Source: Ponticoccus alexandrii (GTDB taxonomy: Bacteria > Pseudomonadota > Alphaproteobacteria > Rhodobacterales > Rhodobacteraceae). From it: a stretch of 64,000 bases of DNA. Positions 34,302-43,905 of the stretch are shown piece after piece. The translations under genes were made by a program, and so were the position numbers. A model generated the notes under the pieces. That model searched no databases. It had not been told where the DNA came from and saw only the letters and a list, made by a program, of their open reading frames with translations. The stretch's first letter is position 1. The number at the start of each line of letters is the position of its first letter. Where the stretch lies: positions 930,001-994,000 of the forward strand of contig NZ_CP047166.1 in the NCBI RefSeq assembly GCF_016806125.1, in the 5' to 3' direction.

Positions 34302-34715
34302 TTAAGGAATTCCCCGACTGATTCGGCGCGCCTCGATCACCACGAAGGCCTGCGCCCAGGGGTGGTCATCGGTGAGGGTGACGTGGATGATTGCCTCGAA
34401 GCCCTCGGGCGTCATCGCCGCCAGCCGTTCGGCTGCCCATCCCGTGACCTGCATCACCGGCTGGCCGGTGGGCAGGTTCGAGACCGCCATGTCCTTCCAC
34501 GAGATGCCCATGCTCAGCCCGGTCCCCAGCGCCTTCGAGCAGGCCTCTTTCGCGGCCCAGCGTTTGGCGTAGGTGCCGGCCACATCCTTACGCCGCTCGG
34601 CCTTGCGCTGCTCGGTCTCGGTGAAGACGCGGTTGCAGAAGCGGTCGCCGAAGCGATCGAGGGTCGCGGCGATGCGCTCTATATTGGCGAGATCGCTGCC
34701 GATTCCGAGGATCAT
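34302..34715 (-). CDS. acpS: Holo-[acyl-carrier-protein] synthase
   Basis: AcpS transfers 4'-phosphopantetheine from CoA to ACP. The 137-residue protein has the Mg-binding Asp8 in [12 protein letters not shown] and Glu57 in [15 protein letters not shown], and ends normally. It lies 161 bases upstream of lepB on the same strand. Confidence 0.96.
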   Translation of the reverse strand: MILGIGSDLANIERIAATLDRFGDRFCNRVFTETEQRKAERRKDVAGTYAKRWAAKEACSKALGTGLSMGISWKDMAVSNLPTGQPVMQVTGWAAERLAAMTPEGFEAIIHVTLTDDHPWAQAFVVIEARRISRGIP

Positions 34716-34949
34716 GGGGCCTGCCTTTTGCGCGGATCTTCACGGGCGTAGCGGGTGGCGGGCCGGGGCGCAAGCTGCGGCTTGGGTCCGGGGTCTTTTC
34801 CGTGTGCCCGGGTGGGGCAGGAGGGCAAGGAGGCCCTTGGCAGCAGAGCGCGGGTCCCGGGACGAGCGCCGTCTTGGGGGCGGCGCGCGGTTGGCCGGGC
34901 GGGGCGCTGCGGCGCAACGTTCTGCGCGGGCGGCGCCCCCGGGACCGGG

Positions 34950-35417
34950 TCATTCGTAGCCTGCGGTGATGTCCCCGGTGTTCTGATTGATGGTCACGGC
35001 CAGCGTGACCGGCGAGAGATCGGCGCTGCCGGGCGCGCGACGCTGGGCGGGCATGCGCAGGGTCAGCCCGCTGGCCGGATCATAGTCGGCATGCATCGCG
35101 CGAAAGTCGATCCCGGTGAAGCCATTGCCCGGCGGCATGGCGCCAAGCAGACGGCACTGGCCGAGGCCGAGCTCGTCCCGCGGCGGCGAGACGATCATCA
35201 ACCATGCGTAGTTCTCGGCCGGCTCCGGGGTCTCGAGCAGGGTCACGCGGATTGCCCCGTTTGCGAAATAGCGGGTGTAGTCGCCGACCGGGTCGGGAAT
35301 GTTCACCGCGCTGGCGCGCCCGTCATAGCAGCTTTCGAGCGACTGGGCATGCAGGGGCATCGCAGCGATGAGCGCCATTGTGACGGTCAGGGCGGCGGTT
35401 AGGGCTGTCGGGCGCAT
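34950..35417 (-). CDS. Secreted protein of unknown function
   Basis: The 155-residue protein has a signal peptide (about 1-25, ALTVTMALIAAMPLHA-QS) and a mature domain with two cysteines (SCYDGRASAVN, LGQCRLLG) that could form one disulfide. The end NQNTGDITAGYE is typical of small beta-rich periplasmic proteins. I recognise no family. It lies between pdxJ and acpS on the same strand, 234 bases from acpS. GGAGA lies before the ATG. Confidence 0.75.
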   Translation of the reverse strand: MRPTALTAALTVTMALIAAMPLHAQSLESCYDGRASAVNIPDPVGDYTRYFANGAIRVTLLETPEPAENYAWLMIVSPPRDELGLGQCRLLGAMPPGNGFTGIDFRAMHADYDPASGLTLRMPAQRRAPGSADLSPVTLAVTINQNTGDITAGYE

Positions 35418-35594
35418 GGCTGTCTCCTTCTCGCGGTAAGGGTGGAGCGCCCGGAGGGGTGGTCAAGGGCAGGGCCGCGCAGGGTTCGGTTCGTCTGGCC
35501 TGCCGCCAGATTTTCGCGGGCCTCTCGGGCAGGTCAATCCACGTGACGGCAGGGTCGCCGACTGGGCTGATCCTGCGCAATGGACAGGCCCTGT

Positions 35595-35646
35595 GTGGGG
35601 GCGCTGCCCCCACGCCCCCGAGGGTATTTGGCAGACCAGAGAAGGG
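35595..35646 (+). repeat. GAGGTATTT-type intergenic repeat, copy 3
   Basis: GTGGGGGCGCTGCCCCCAC is a perfect hairpin, followed by GCCCCCGAGGGTATTTGGC and AGACCAGAGAAGG. It lies between pdxJ and the secreted-protein gene. Confidence 0.75.
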
Positions 35647-35704
35647 GAGCGGCGCGCGGGGGCGGGACCGGTCTGACCGGCGGGGGCCCGGCGAGGGCGG
35701 GGCG

Positions 35705-36451
35705 CTAGCCGCGCGCCGCGTCCATCAGACGGCGCATTTCGTGGATCGCCGGGGTGAGGCCGCGGAAGATGGCCTCGCCCACGATGAAATGGCCAATGTT
35801 GAGTTCCATCAGTTCCGGCAGCGCGGCAATGGGCGTGACGGTGTCGTAGGTCAGACCGTGGCCCGCATGGACCTCGAGCCCGAGGCCGTGGGCGAAACGC
35901 GCCATTTCGGCGAGGCGGGCCAGTTCGGCGTCGCGCTCTGCCATGCGGCCCTCGGCGTGGAGGTCGCAATAGGCGCCGGTGTGCAGCTCGATCACCTGCG
36001 CGCCGATGCGGTGCGCCGCCTCGATCTGGGCGCGGTCGGCGGCGATGAAGATCGACACCCGGCAGCCCGCCTCGCGCAGGGGGGCGATGAAATGCGCCAG
36101 CCGGTTCTCGTCCTTGGCCACTTCGAGGCCGCCCTCGGTGGTGCGCTCTTCGCGCTTTTCGGGGACGATGCAGACCGCGTGGGGCCGGTGGCGGAGCGCG
36201 ATCTTCTGCATCTCGTCGGTGGCGGCCATCTCGAAGTTGAGCGGCACGGAGAGCGCCTCCATCAGGCCCTCGATGTCGGCGTCCGAGATGTGGCGGCGGT
36301 CCTCGCGCAGGTGCGCGGTGATGCCGTCGGCGCCTGCCTCTTCGGCCAGCTTCGCGGCGCGGATCGGGTCGGGATAGGCGCTGCCGCGGGCGTTGCGGAC
36401 GGTGGCGACGTGGTCGATGTTGACGCCGAGGCGGAGGCGGGTGGCGGACAT
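35705..36451 (-). CDS. pdxJ: Pyridoxine 5'-phosphate synthase
   Basis: PdxJ condenses 1-deoxyxylulose 5-phosphate with 3-amino-2-oxopropyl phosphate to make pyridoxine 5'-phosphate. The 248-residue protein has [16 protein letters not shown] at the start, [36 protein letters not shown] and [11 protein letters not shown]. The start MSATRLRLG at 36451 was preferred to the ATG at 36484 because family members begin there. Confidence 0.96.
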   Translation of the reverse strand: MSATRLRLGVNIDHVATVRNARGSAYPDPIRAAKLAEEAGADGITAHLREDRRHISDADIEGLMEALSVPLNFEMAATDEMQKIALRHRPHAVCIVPEKREERTTEGGLEVAKDENRLAHFIAPLREAGCRVSIFIAADRAQIEAAHRIGAQVIELHTGAYCDLHAEGRMAERDAELARLAEMARFAHGLGLEVHAGHGLTYDTVTPIAALPELMELNIGHFIVGEAIFRGLTPAIHEMRRLMDAARG

Positions 36452-36678
36452 GGGCAGGACCCCCTTGCTGGGAAATTCGATCAAGACGTAAGCGGCGAGT
36501 GACGGAAAGGGAACCCGATTCCCGCAGGCCAGGGGCGCGCAGAGGCAAGGGGCGCAGCAGCTGTGGCCCGGGTGTGGGCACTTTTGGAACCGGGGCGCGT
36601 GGCGGTATCAAGGGCCGGTCACGCGGTGCGGCGCGCACGCGCCCGTTGTCTGCGTGGGCGGGTGCAGGGGCCTCGGGG

Positions 36679-37338
36679 TCAGCCTTTGCGTGCGGCTTCG
36701 GCCTTGCGCTTCTTCAACTCCGCGAGCTTGGCCTTGATCACGCCCTTGCGGCGGTTCTGGAAGGCCGAGATCAGCGGCAGAGAGATGTAGTAGGCGATCA
36801 GCCCGCAGATGATGCCGGGCAGGATGCCGCCGATCATGTAGGGGTAGAAAACCTCGTTGTAGAAGATGTCCAGCCGGGTCCAGTCCGTCGCCTCGCCATA
36901 GGCGGCGGCCAGCAGGTTGTCCCACAGGTCGGCCCCGGCGGCGAAGAACTTGTCAACGAGATTGCCGTGATGGTCGCCGGGCTGCGGATGCGGCCCCTTG
37001 CCCATGTCGAGCAGCCAGTAGCCGGTCTTGAGAGAGGCGACGCCGATCGGCACGTAGGTCAGCGGGTTGCCGAAGAAGGTCGAGAGCAGCGCCGCGATCA
37101 CGTTGCCGCGCAGCACCAGCGCCAGCATCCCCGCCACGACGAAATGCAGGCCGTAGAACGGCGTGAAGGTGGTGAAGACACCGGCAAATATACCGCGCGC
37201 GATCTTGTGCGGCGGGTCCGGCAGGCGGTTCAGCCGCAGGCGAACGTAACGGGCCGCGCGCCCCCAGCCCCCCTTGGGCCAGAGCGCCTCGACCACGATC
37301 CGCCAGATCGGGCGCCGATCCCGCCTTTTGAAGACCAC
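36679..37338 (-). CDS. DUF2062 domain membrane protein
   Basis: The 219-residue protein carries a DUF2062 domain (KIARGIFAGVFTTFTPFYG, LLSTFFGNPLTYVPI) with three or four membrane segments and a charged C-terminal tail (RKGVIKAKLAELKKRK). Function is unknown. I chose the GTG at 37338 (reading VFKRRDRRP) because GGAAAGGA lies about 6 bases upstream and the gene then does not overlap rsh; an ATG at 37389 would overlap its end. Many neighbours in this operon concern cell growth. Confidence 0.83.
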   Translation of the reverse strand: MVFKRRDRRPIWRIVVEALWPKGGWGRAARYVRLRLNRLPDPPHKIARGIFAGVFTTFTPFYGLHFVVAGMLALVLRGNVIAALLSTFFGNPLTYVPIGVASLKTGYWLLDMGKGPHPQPGDHHGNLVDKFFAAGADLWDNLLAAAYGEATDWTRLDIFYNEVFYPYMIGGILPGIICGLIAYYISLPLISAFQNRRKGVIKAKLAELKKRKAEAARKG

Positions 37339-37357
37339 TCCCGTCCTTTCCTTTCGT

Positions 37358-39499
37358 TTACCTGGCCGCCGCCGCGTGCGCCGCCGCAAGGCCGGGGTCG
37401 CGGCGCCTCTCGACCGAGGCGACGTTGTTTTCCGCTTCCAGCGCCGAGATCACAGAGTGCAAATGGCCTGCATCGCGCAATTCGACATCCAGCATCAGCC
37501 TGTAAAAATCTGGTTTCCTGTCTACAAAGTTCAGATCCGAGATATTGGCCTTCTGCTCTCCGATCAATGTGCAAATCCGACCCAGGACACCCGCGTCGTT
37601 GCCGATCACCAGTTCAAGAGACACCGGGTAGGCGGCGGGATGCGTGCCCTCGGCCCAGTGCAGATCGAGCCAGGGGGCGCTTTCGTCTTCGAAGTCGGCC
37701 AGCGCGGCGCAGTCGATGGCATGCACCTGCACGCCGCGGCCGGGCCGAGACAGGCCCATGATGCGCTCTCCGGGAAGCGGCTGGCAGCACGGCGCGCGCG
37801 AGAAATTCTGGTTGTGATCAAGGCCGATGACCGGGTTGTCGGCGTCGGCCAGCTGCGCATCGACGATCACGAGATTGGGATAGACCGCCTCGACGACTGC
37901 GCGCGGCGCAAGCTCGGCACTGCCAAGCTGCGCCAGAAGCGTCTCGACGTCGTCCTTGCGCAGTGTGTCGGCGGCCTTGGCCAGCACCTTGTCGGTGCAT
38001 TTCTTGCCGTGGCGTTCGAAGGCCACGCGCGCCAGTTCCCGGCCCAGCCGGGCATAGCGCTCCTTGTTGGCCTCGCGCAGGGCGCGGCGGATCGCGGTCT
38101 TGGCCTTGCCGGTCTGCGCGATATCGAGCCATGTCGCCTGCGGGGTCTGGCCCTCGGCGGTGATGATCTCGACCGACTGGCCGTTCTTCAGCCGGGTCCA
38201 GAGCGGCACCCGGATGCCGTCGACCTTGGCGCCCACGCATTTCGAGCCGATCCGGGTGTGGATCGCATAGGCATAGTCCAGCGGTGTCGCGCCGCGCGGC
38301 AGTTTCACCACGTCGCCCTTGGGGGTGAAGCAGAAGACCTTGTCGGAATACATCTCCAGCTTCACGGCCTCCATGAAGGCGTCGTGATCCTCTTCGGTCT
38401 CGAAGCTTTCTGTCAGCGAGGCGATCCATTTGGCGGGATCGACGGCGAAGGGGTTCTCGGCCCGCTGGCCGTCGCGGTAGGACCAATGCGCGGCCACGCC
38501 GGTTTCGGCGACCTCGTGCATCTGGCGGGTACGGATCTGCACCTCGACCCGCTTGCCGTCGCGGCCCGAGACCGTGGTGTGGATCGACCGGTAGCCGTTG
38601 GACTTGGGCTGGCTGATGTAATCCTTGAAGCGGCCCGGCACCGCGCGCCACCGCTGGTGGATCGCGCCAAGCGCGGTGTAGCAATCGGCCTCAGAGCGGG
38701 TAATGATGCGGAACCCGTAGATGTCGGACAGGCGCGAGAAGCCGGTCTTCTTCTCCTCCATCTTGCGCCAGATGGAATAGGGCTTCTTGGCCCGGCCGAA
38801 GACATCCGCATCGACGCCGGCCTTTTCCAGCTCTTTGCGCATGTCCTTGGTGATCCGGTGGATCACGTCGCCGGTTTCCTTTTGCAAGGTCACGAAGCGG
38901 CGGATGATCGAATCGCGGCCCTGCGGGTTCAGGACGCGGAAGGCGAGGTCCTCGAGCTCTTCTCGCATCGACTGCATGCCCATGCGGCCGGCAAGGGGCG
39001 CGAAGATCTCCATGGTCTCGCGCGCCTTCTGCATCTGCTTTTCCGGCTTCATCGCGCGGATCGTGCGCATGTTGTGCAACCGGTCGGCCAGCTTCACGAG
39101 GATCACCCGCAGATCCTTGGACATCGCCATCAGGAGCTTGCGGAAGTTCTCGGCCTGCTTGGTCTCGGAGCTGGTCAGCTGAAGGTTGGTCAGCTTGGTC
39201 ACGCCGTCGACAAGATCGGCGACCTCCTGCCCGAAGCGGTCGCGCACCTCGGTGTAAGAGGCGCGGGTGTCCTCGATCGTGTCATGCAGAAGGGCGGTGA
39301 TGATCGCCGCGTCGTCAAGCTGCTGCTCGGTCAGGATGGCGGCAACGGCGACGGGATGGGTGAAATAGGGCTCTCCGCTCTTGCGGAACTGCCCGTCGTG
39401 CATCGCGCGGCCATAATCGTAGGCCGCGCGGATAAGCGCCTCGTCGGTGCGGGGATTGTAGTTATGGACCAGCGAAACGAGGTCTTCGGCCGAAATCAT
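37358..39499 (-). CDS. rsh: Bifunctional (p)ppGpp synthetase/hydrolase, Rsh
   Basis: Rsh makes and degrades the stringent-response alarmone. The 713-residue protein has an HD hydrolase domain (YFTHPVAVAAIL, LLHDTIEDTRASY), a synthetase domain (SDIYGFRIITRS, PKSNGYRSIHTTV) with the RFKD form of the RXKD motif seen in bifunctional enzymes, TGS (VFCFTPKGDVVKLPRGATPLD) and a C-terminal ACT domain. It is probably the only RelA/SpoT homologue, as usual in this group. rpoZ lies 46 bases upstream, the same pairing as spoT-rpoZ in enterobacteria. Confidence 0.95.
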   Translation of the reverse strand: MISAEDLVSLVHNYNPRTDEALIRAAYDYGRAMHDGQFRKSGEPYFTHPVAVAAILTEQQLDDAAIITALLHDTIEDTRASYTEVRDRFGQEVADLVDGVTKLTNLQLTSSETKQAENFRKLLMAMSKDLRVILVKLADRLHNMRTIRAMKPEKQMQKARETMEIFAPLAGRMGMQSMREELEDLAFRVLNPQGRDSIIRRFVTLQKETGDVIHRITKDMRKELEKAGVDADVFGRAKKPYSIWRKMEEKKTGFSRLSDIYGFRIITRSEADCYTALGAIHQRWRAVPGRFKDYISQPKSNGYRSIHTTVSGRDGKRVEVQIRTRQMHEVAETGVAAHWSYRDGQRAENPFAVDPAKWIASLTESFETEEDHDAFMEAVKLEMYSDKVFCFTPKGDVVKLPRGATPLDYAYAIHTRIGSKCVGAKVDGIRVPLWTRLKNGQSVEIITAEGQTPQATWLDIAQTGKAKTAIRRALREANKERYARLGRELARVAFERHGKKCTDKVLAKAADTLRKDDVETLLAQLGSAELAPRAVVEAVYPNLVIVDAQLADADNPVIGLDHNQNFSRAPCCQPLPGERIMGLSRPGRGVQVHAIDCAALADFEDESAPWLDLHWAEGTHPAAYPVSLELVIGNDAGVLGRICTLIGEQKANISDLNFVDRKPDFYRLMLDVELRDAGHLHSVISALEAENNVASVERRRDPGLAAAHAAAAR

Positions 39500-39545
39500 C
39501 GCTGTCGCTCCGCGCTGGCCCCGGTCCCCGGTATCAACGGTGGGC

Positions 39546-39899
39546 TCAGCCCTGTCCCTGGGCTTCCATCAGCGCCCGCAGGAGCTTTTCTTCCGACAGG
39601 TCGTCTTCCGCCGGCTTGTCCTGTTCGGCACCCATGAGCAGCGCCATGGTGTCGTCCTCGGGCTCGTCAACCTCGATCTGGTTCTGGTTCGACTCGATCA
39701 GCCGTTCGCGCAGTTCGTCGGTGGACTGGGTCTCTTCGGCGATCTCGCGCAGGGCGACGACTGGGTTCTTGTCGTTGTCGCGGTCGACCGTCAGCGCGGC
39801 ACCGGAAGAGATCTCGCGCGCGCGGTGGGCGGCGAGCATCACCAGTTCGAACCGGTTCGGGACCTTGTCAACACAATCTTCTACCGTCACGCGGGCCAT
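39546..39899 (-). CDS. rpoZ: RNA polymerase omega subunit
   Basis: The 117-residue protein begins [20 protein letters not shown] and has [12 protein letters not shown], the conserved contacts to the beta-prime subunit; the acidic C-terminal extension is usual in alphaproteobacteria. It lies directly upstream of rsh, which fits omega's role in the response to ppGpp. Confidence 0.96.
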   Translation of the reverse strand: MARVTVEDCVDKVPNRFELVMLAAHRAREISSGAALTVDRDNDKNPVVALREIAEETQSTDELRERLIESNQNQIEVDEPEDDTMALLMGAEQDKPAEDDLSEEKLLRALMEAQGQG

Positions 39900-39962
39900 G
39901 GGCGCTCCGTCCTATCGTCTGGATGCATCAGAAGGTGATGATCTAGCGCGGCTGCTCTGGTT

Positions 39963-40538
39963 TTACAAGCGGGTTCCCGGCAGCGGGCGCAGGGCCGCGC
40001 GATCTTCGGGCGGCAGATCGGCGAGCATCTGCGCGACATTTCGGCACAGCAGGGGGTGGAACCAACCCGCCGCGATGTCGGCCAGCGGACCCAGCACGAA
40101 GGCGCGGTCCTGCATCCGGGGGTGCGGCAGGATCAGGGTTCCGGGGCTGGCGCGGGTCTGATCCTCAAGGGGCAGGGCGCGCCATTCGGTCTGGGTTTCC
40201 GCATCGGGCAGCACCCGGTCCCCCATCGCCATAAGATCAAGGTCGAGCGTCCGGCTGCCCCATCTCTGGATGCGTTCCCGGTCGAAGGCCTGCTCGACGG
40301 AATGCAGCCTTAACAAGAGTTCGTCGGGTGAGAGCGGCGCGCGCACCATGGCGCAGGCGTTTACATAGTCCGGGCCGGCGCCTGCCGGGAAGCATGGCGT
40401 GGCAAAAAAGCGGCTGACCCGCCGCAGTCCGACCCCCTGCGTGGCCAGAGCAGAAAGCGCCGCAGCCAGCGTGGCCGCAGGGCCGCCGGCAGAGGAGCCA
40501 AGGTTGGACCCGAGAGCAATGAGGAATTCTTGTACCAT
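39963..40538 (-). CDS. folK: 6-hydroxymethyl-7,8-dihydropterin pyrophosphokinase
   Basis: FolK is a folate-pathway enzyme using ATP to pyrophosphorylate the pterin. The 191-residue protein has LIALGSNLGSS, FFATPCFPAGAGPDYVNA, RWGSRTLDLDLMAMGD and LILPHPRMQDRAFVLGPLAD, all diagnostic. It is the first gene of the minus-strand block and shares a divergent 146-base region with the NYN-domain gene. Confidence 0.95.
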   Translation of the reverse strand: MVQEFLIALGSNLGSSAGGPAATLAAALSALATQGVGLRRVSRFFATPCFPAGAGPDYVNACAMVRAPLSPDELLLRLHSVEQAFDRERIQRWGSRTLDLDLMAMGDRVLPDAETQTEWRALPLEDQTRASPGTLILPHPRMQDRAFVLGPLADIAAGWFHPLLCRNVAQMLADLPPEDRAALRPLPGTRL

Positions 40539-40684
40539 TGGGCAAATCGCGCTATTCTTTTGAGAGAATTAATCTCTTGCAGCGCAACGCGGAAGTATTA
40601 ATTTTATTTGACTTGCCACCGTCCGCGCCCACTCAACTCACTCACGGCACACCGGGGCGGCTGCATTCTACGAAAGGACATTTC
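40539..40684. promoter_or_regulatory. AT-rich divergent promoter region of folK and the NYN gene
   Basis: Bases 40540-40615 are far more AT-rich than their surroundings and include the inverted repeat AGAGA-ATTAA-TCTCT (40563-40577) and TATTAATTTTATTTGACTT. A TTGCAG near 40578 with a TATTAAT-type box downstream is a possible promoter for the plus-strand gene. AAAGGA precedes the NYN start by 8 bases. Confidence 0.45.
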
Positions 40685-41260
40685 ATGTTTTACAAAGACG
40701 AACGGCTCGCGCTGTTCATCGATGGGTCGAACCTTTACGCTGCGGCAAAGGCGCTTGGGTTCGACATCGACTACAAGCTGCTACGGCAGGAATTCGCGCG
40801 CCGCGGAAAAATGGTGCGGGCCTTCTACTACACCGCGCTTCTGGAAAACGACGAATATTCGCCGATCCGTCCGCTGGTGGATTGGCTGCACTACAATGGC
40901 TTCACCATGGTGACGAAGCCCGCAAAGGAATACACCGACAGCCAGGGCCGCCGGAAGGTCAAGGGCAACATGGACATCGAACTGACGGTCGATGCGATGG
41001 AGCTGGCCCCGCGTGTCGATCACATCGTGCTGTTTTCCGGCGACGGCGACTTCCGCCCGCTGGTGGAGTCGCTGCAGCGTCAGGGTGTGCGCGTCTCGGT
41101 CGTCTCGACCATCCGGTCGCAGCCGCCGATGATCGCCGACGAACTGCGCCGCCAGGCCGACAACTTCATCGAGCTGGACGAGTTGCGCGAAGTCATCGGG
41201 CGCCCGCCGCGCGAGCAACAGGTGGAGCGCAACTTCGAGGTTGCGGCATCGAACAAGTAA
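40685..41260 (+). CDS. NYN domain protein (LabA/DUF88 type), predicted RNase
   Basis: NYN domains are PIN-like metal-dependent RNases. The 191-residue protein has the acidic core residues in LALFIDGSNLYAAAKAL, KGNMDIELTVDAMELA and IVLFSGDGDFRPLVESLQ, and the end of the domain in VSVVSTIRSQPPMIADELR. This matches the LabA/YacP-DUF88 group. The start at 40685 (MFYKDERLALF) is set by AAAGGACATTTC upstream. Its target RNA is unknown. Confidence 0.9.
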   Translation: MFYKDERLALFIDGSNLYAAAKALGFDIDYKLLRQEFARRGKMVRAFYYTALLENDEYSPIRPLVDWLHYNGFTMVTKPAKEYTDSQGRRKVKGNMDIELTVDAMELAPRVDHIVLFSGDGDFRPLVESLQRQGVRVSVVSTIRSQPPMIADELRRQADNFIELDELREVIGRPPREQQVERNFEVAASNK

Positions 41261-41298
41261 CTCGTTGGGCGCCTTCATGGGGATGAGGGGTGCCTGCG

Positions 41299-41736
41299 AT
41301 GTGGGGTGAGGCCGCCGGACTGGGCGGCCTTTTCCTTGCCGCCTTCGGCGCGGCGACTCTGCTGCCGTTCCAGTCAGAAGTGGTCTTTGCCGCGATGCAG
41401 GCCGCGGGAGCCGCGCCGCTGGTCTGGATGCTGGTGGTGGCGAGTGTCGGCAATACGCTGGGATCGGTGGTCAACTACTGGATGGGTCGCGGCGCGGAAC
41501 GGTTGAAGCACCGCCGCTGGTTCCCGGCCAGTGCCGGGCAGATGGCGCGGGCGCAGGCGTGGTACGGGCGCTGGGGCCTCTGGACACTGCTGCTCAGCTG
41601 GGCGCCTCTGGGGGATGCGATCACGGTGGTCGCAGGGGTCATGCGCACACCGTTCCTGCACTTCCTTGCGCTGGTCGCGCTGGCCAAGACGGGGCGATAC
41701 CTTGTGCTGGCCGGGGTGCTCGACCGGCTTCTGTAG
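41299..41736 (+). CDS. YqaA family (DedA-like) membrane protein
   Basis: The 145-residue protein has four to five hydrophobic segments and the YqaA signatures ATLLPFQSEVVFAAM, SVGNTLGSVVNYWMGR and WAPLGDAITVVAGVMR. It is a small SNARE-associated/DedA-like protein, a group linked to membrane lipid handling. I preferred ATG 41299 over GTG 41290 because GAGGGG lies about 10 bases before the ATG but only 3 before the GTG. Confidence 0.85.
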   Translation: MWGEAAGLGGLFLAAFGAATLLPFQSEVVFAAMQAAGAAPLVWMLVVASVGNTLGSVVNYWMGRGAERLKHRRWFPASAGQMARAQAWYGRWGLWTLLLSWAPLGDAITVVAGVMRTPFLHFLALVALAKTGRYLVLAGVLDRLL

Positions 41737-41738
41737 GG

Positions 41739-41786
41739 AGGCGGTTTTTTCCTAAAAAACCGCCTCGTTTTCCTTTCAGGAAAACG
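41739..41786. terminator. Two tandem hairpins between convergent genes
   Basis: 41739-41765 is a perfect 12-base-pair stem (AGGCGGTTTTTT/AAAAAACCGCCT) with loop CCT, containing T-tracts in both directions. 41766-41786 is a 9-base-pair stem (CGTTTTCCT/AGGAAAACG) with loop TTC. This is a strong bidirectional terminator between the YqaA-like gene and the cytochrome gene. Confidence 0.8.
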
Positions 41787-41791
41787 GCGCC

Positions 41792-42232
41792 TCAGCCGGG
41801 CGCGCGTGCGTTCATCGCGTCATGGGCCTCGATGATCTCTTCGGGCCAGGTGCTCTTGATATAGGCCAGCACGTTCAGGATCTCGTCCTCGGACAGGATA
41901 TCGCCAAAGCCGATCATCGCCGAGCGGTAGTCGCCGCCCACGATGGCCTCTGTGCCCTCGGTGACGATCCGTACCAGCAGCGCGTCGGCGTGGTGCCACG
42001 TGTGGCCGGTCTCGTCATGCGGCGGCGCGGGCAGGGTGCCGTCGGGATTCCGCTCGCGCCAGTTCGCTTCTCCGGACAGGTCTGCCCCGTGGCAGGCGGC
42101 GCATTGCTCGGCGTAAAGGGTTTGCCCCTCGGCCACGCGGTCGGGGTCGGTATAGGGCAGCAGGCCCCCGGCAAGACCCGGGGCGGCAAGGCTGGCGAGG
42201 GGCAGGGCGAGGACGAGGGCGGTATGGCGCAT
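41792..42232 (-). CDS. Secreted cytochrome c
   Basis: The 146-residue protein has a signal peptide (about 1-21, ALVLALPLASLAAPGLAG) and a single heme site CAACH (Cys44-His48). The likely methionine ligand is in YRSAMIGFGDILSEDEI, in the usual C-terminal place for class I cytochromes c. It would carry electrons in the periplasm. Start at 42232 follows a long frame without coding character. Confidence 0.9.
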   Translation of the reverse strand: MRHTALVLALPLASLAAPGLAGGLLPYTDPDRVAEGQTLYAEQCAACHGADLSGEANWRERNPDGTLPAPPHDETGHTWHHADALLVRIVTEGTEAIVGGDYRSAMIGFGDILSEDEILNVLAYIKSTWPEEIIEAHDAMNARAPG

Positions 42233-42591
42233 GGCGAGGGACTCCGTTGGGCCGAAGGCTGATGACCCCTTCCAGCGTGGGAAGGTCCAGTCACAAAACC
42301 GTGGGGCAGGGTGGGGCCGCCCGCAAGGGGCGGTGCGGGGCGGCTGCTGGAGGCCACGCGGCGACCGTGCGGCGCCCCTCCGCAAGGGGCGGTGCTTGGT
42401 GGTTTCATAGGCCGGGGAAGGGGGCAAGGACGCCACGGGGCCGCATGGGGCGGGCTTGCACCGGCGCTCTTCCGTAGTGGCGCGGTGGTAGGCGACTTGC
42501 CGATCGGGGGCCGGGGAAGGGCCGCTGTCGGTGCCACGGGGCTGGACGGGCCGGGGTGCAGCCATTACCTGCGGGTGCAAGGAGTGTTGTC
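42233..42591. other. Divergent intergenic region with a 16-base direct repeat
   Basis: The 359 bases separate the cytochrome gene (minus) from ispH (plus). CCGCAAGGGGCGGTGC occurs at 42321-42336 and again at 42380-42395. I see no gene here. Confidence 0.5.
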
Positions 42592-43551
42592 ATGACCCAG
42601 TCCCAGCTTGCCCCGTTGACCCTGTACCTCGCCGCCCCGCGCGGCTTTTGCGCCGGTGTCGACCGGGCGATCAAGATCGTCGAGATGGCGCTGTCGAAAT
42701 GGGGCGCGCCGGTCTACGTGCGCCACGAAATCGTCCATAACAAATACGTGGTGGACGACCTGCGCGCCAAGGGCGCGGTCTTCGTCGAAGAGCTGCACGA
42801 GTGCCCCGAGGACCGGCCGGTGATCTTCTCGGCCCATGGTGTGCCCAAGGCCGTCCCCGCCGAGGCTGCGCGGCGCGAGATGATCTATGTCGACGCCACC
42901 TGTCCGCTGGTTTCCAAGGTCCACATGGAGGCGGCGCGCCACCACGAGCGGGGTCTGCAGATTGTCATGATCGGCCATGAGGGCCACCCCGAGACCATCG
43001 GCACCATGGGTCAGCTGCCCGCCGGAGAGGTGCTGCTGGTCGAAACGCCCGACGACGTGGCCGGGGTTGCGGTGCGCGACCCTGAGCAACTGGCCTATGT
43101 CACCCAGACGACGCTGTCGGTCGATGACACCATCGACATCGTGGCGGCCTTGCAGACGCGCTTCCCGGCCATCGTCGGCCCGCACAAGGAAGACATCTGC
43201 TACGCCACCACCAACCGGCAGGAGGCGGTCAAGGCCATCGCGCCGAAGTGCGACGCGCTGCTGGTCGTGGGGGCGCCGAACTCGTCGAACTCGCGCCGTC
43301 TGGTCGAGGTCGCGGCGCGGGCGGGCTGCGGCTATGCGCAGCTGGTGCAGCGGGCCTCGGACATCGACTGGCGTGCGCTCGAGGGCATCGGGAGCATGGG
43401 CATCACCGCCGGGGCCTCGGCCCCCGAGGTGCTGATCAACGAGGTCGTCGACGCCTTCCGCGCGCGCTTCGACGTAACGGTCGAGGTGGTCGAGACCGCG
43501 CAGGAGAACGTCGAGTTCAAGGTCCCCCGGGTGCTGCGCGAACCGGCCTGA
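42592..43551 (+). CDS. ispH: 4-hydroxy-3-methylbut-2-enyl diphosphate reductase
   Basis: IspH is the last enzyme of the MEP isoprenoid pathway, with a 4Fe-4S cluster. The 319-residue protein has the three cluster cysteines (Cys20 in [11 protein letters not shown], Cys104 in DATCPLVSK, Cys203 in DICYATTN), substrate His residues in EIVHN, SAHGV and GHEGHPE, and the Glu/Thr region [10 protein letters not shown]. Start at 42592 is preceded by AAGGAG. Confidence 0.97.
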   Translation: MTQSQLAPLTLYLAAPRGFCAGVDRAIKIVEMALSKWGAPVYVRHEIVHNKYVVDDLRAKGAVFVEELHECPEDRPVIFSAHGVPKAVPAEAARREMIYVDATCPLVSKVHMEAARHHERGLQIVMIGHEGHPETIGTMGQLPAGEVLLVETPDDVAGVAVRDPEQLAYVTQTTLSVDDTIDIVAALQTRFPAIVGPHKEDICYATTNRQEAVKAIAPKCDALLVVGAPNSSNSRRLVEVAARAGCGYAQLVQRASDIDWRALEGIGSMGITAGASAPEVLINEVVDAFRARFDVTVEVVETAQENVEFKVPRVLREPA

Positions 43552-43905
43552 GGGCGCCGACCTGAGAATGCCGACTCGAGAAAGCTGCCTTAGAACACCG
43601 GCGTGTGAACGCTCGCCCAAGGGCGGAAGAGCGCCATCTCCGCGGCCCGCTGACGGGCGGTCCTCGGGGCTGGTTCCGCCGGTTTCGGTCCGTTTGGTTC
43701 CGGGCGCCCCTTTGACGTCTCGCCGAAAATCCTGCAGCGCTCCGCAGTCCCTGTGTCCCGGAAGCGCCTCAGCCGGGGCGCGTGCCGGTGTCTCAGGCCG
43801 CAGGCGGGAGGTTTCCGTCCTTGCGGCCCTGTCCCGCGCATCGCAGCGGTCGGCTTGACAGGCGCCCCGTGGCTTGCGCCACTGAACGTCGAAAAGGAGC
43901 CTGCC
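43552..43905. other. Intergenic stretch after ispH, no gene seen
   Basis: The 354 bases hold no frame with coding character. GAAAAGGAG before 43906 is the SD of the next gene. Confidence 0.45.

Noticed and set aside
37274-39637. 787-codon plus-strand open frame
   Set aside because: It is the antisense shadow of rsh, long only because the region is GC-rich; the minus-strand product has all Rsh motifs.
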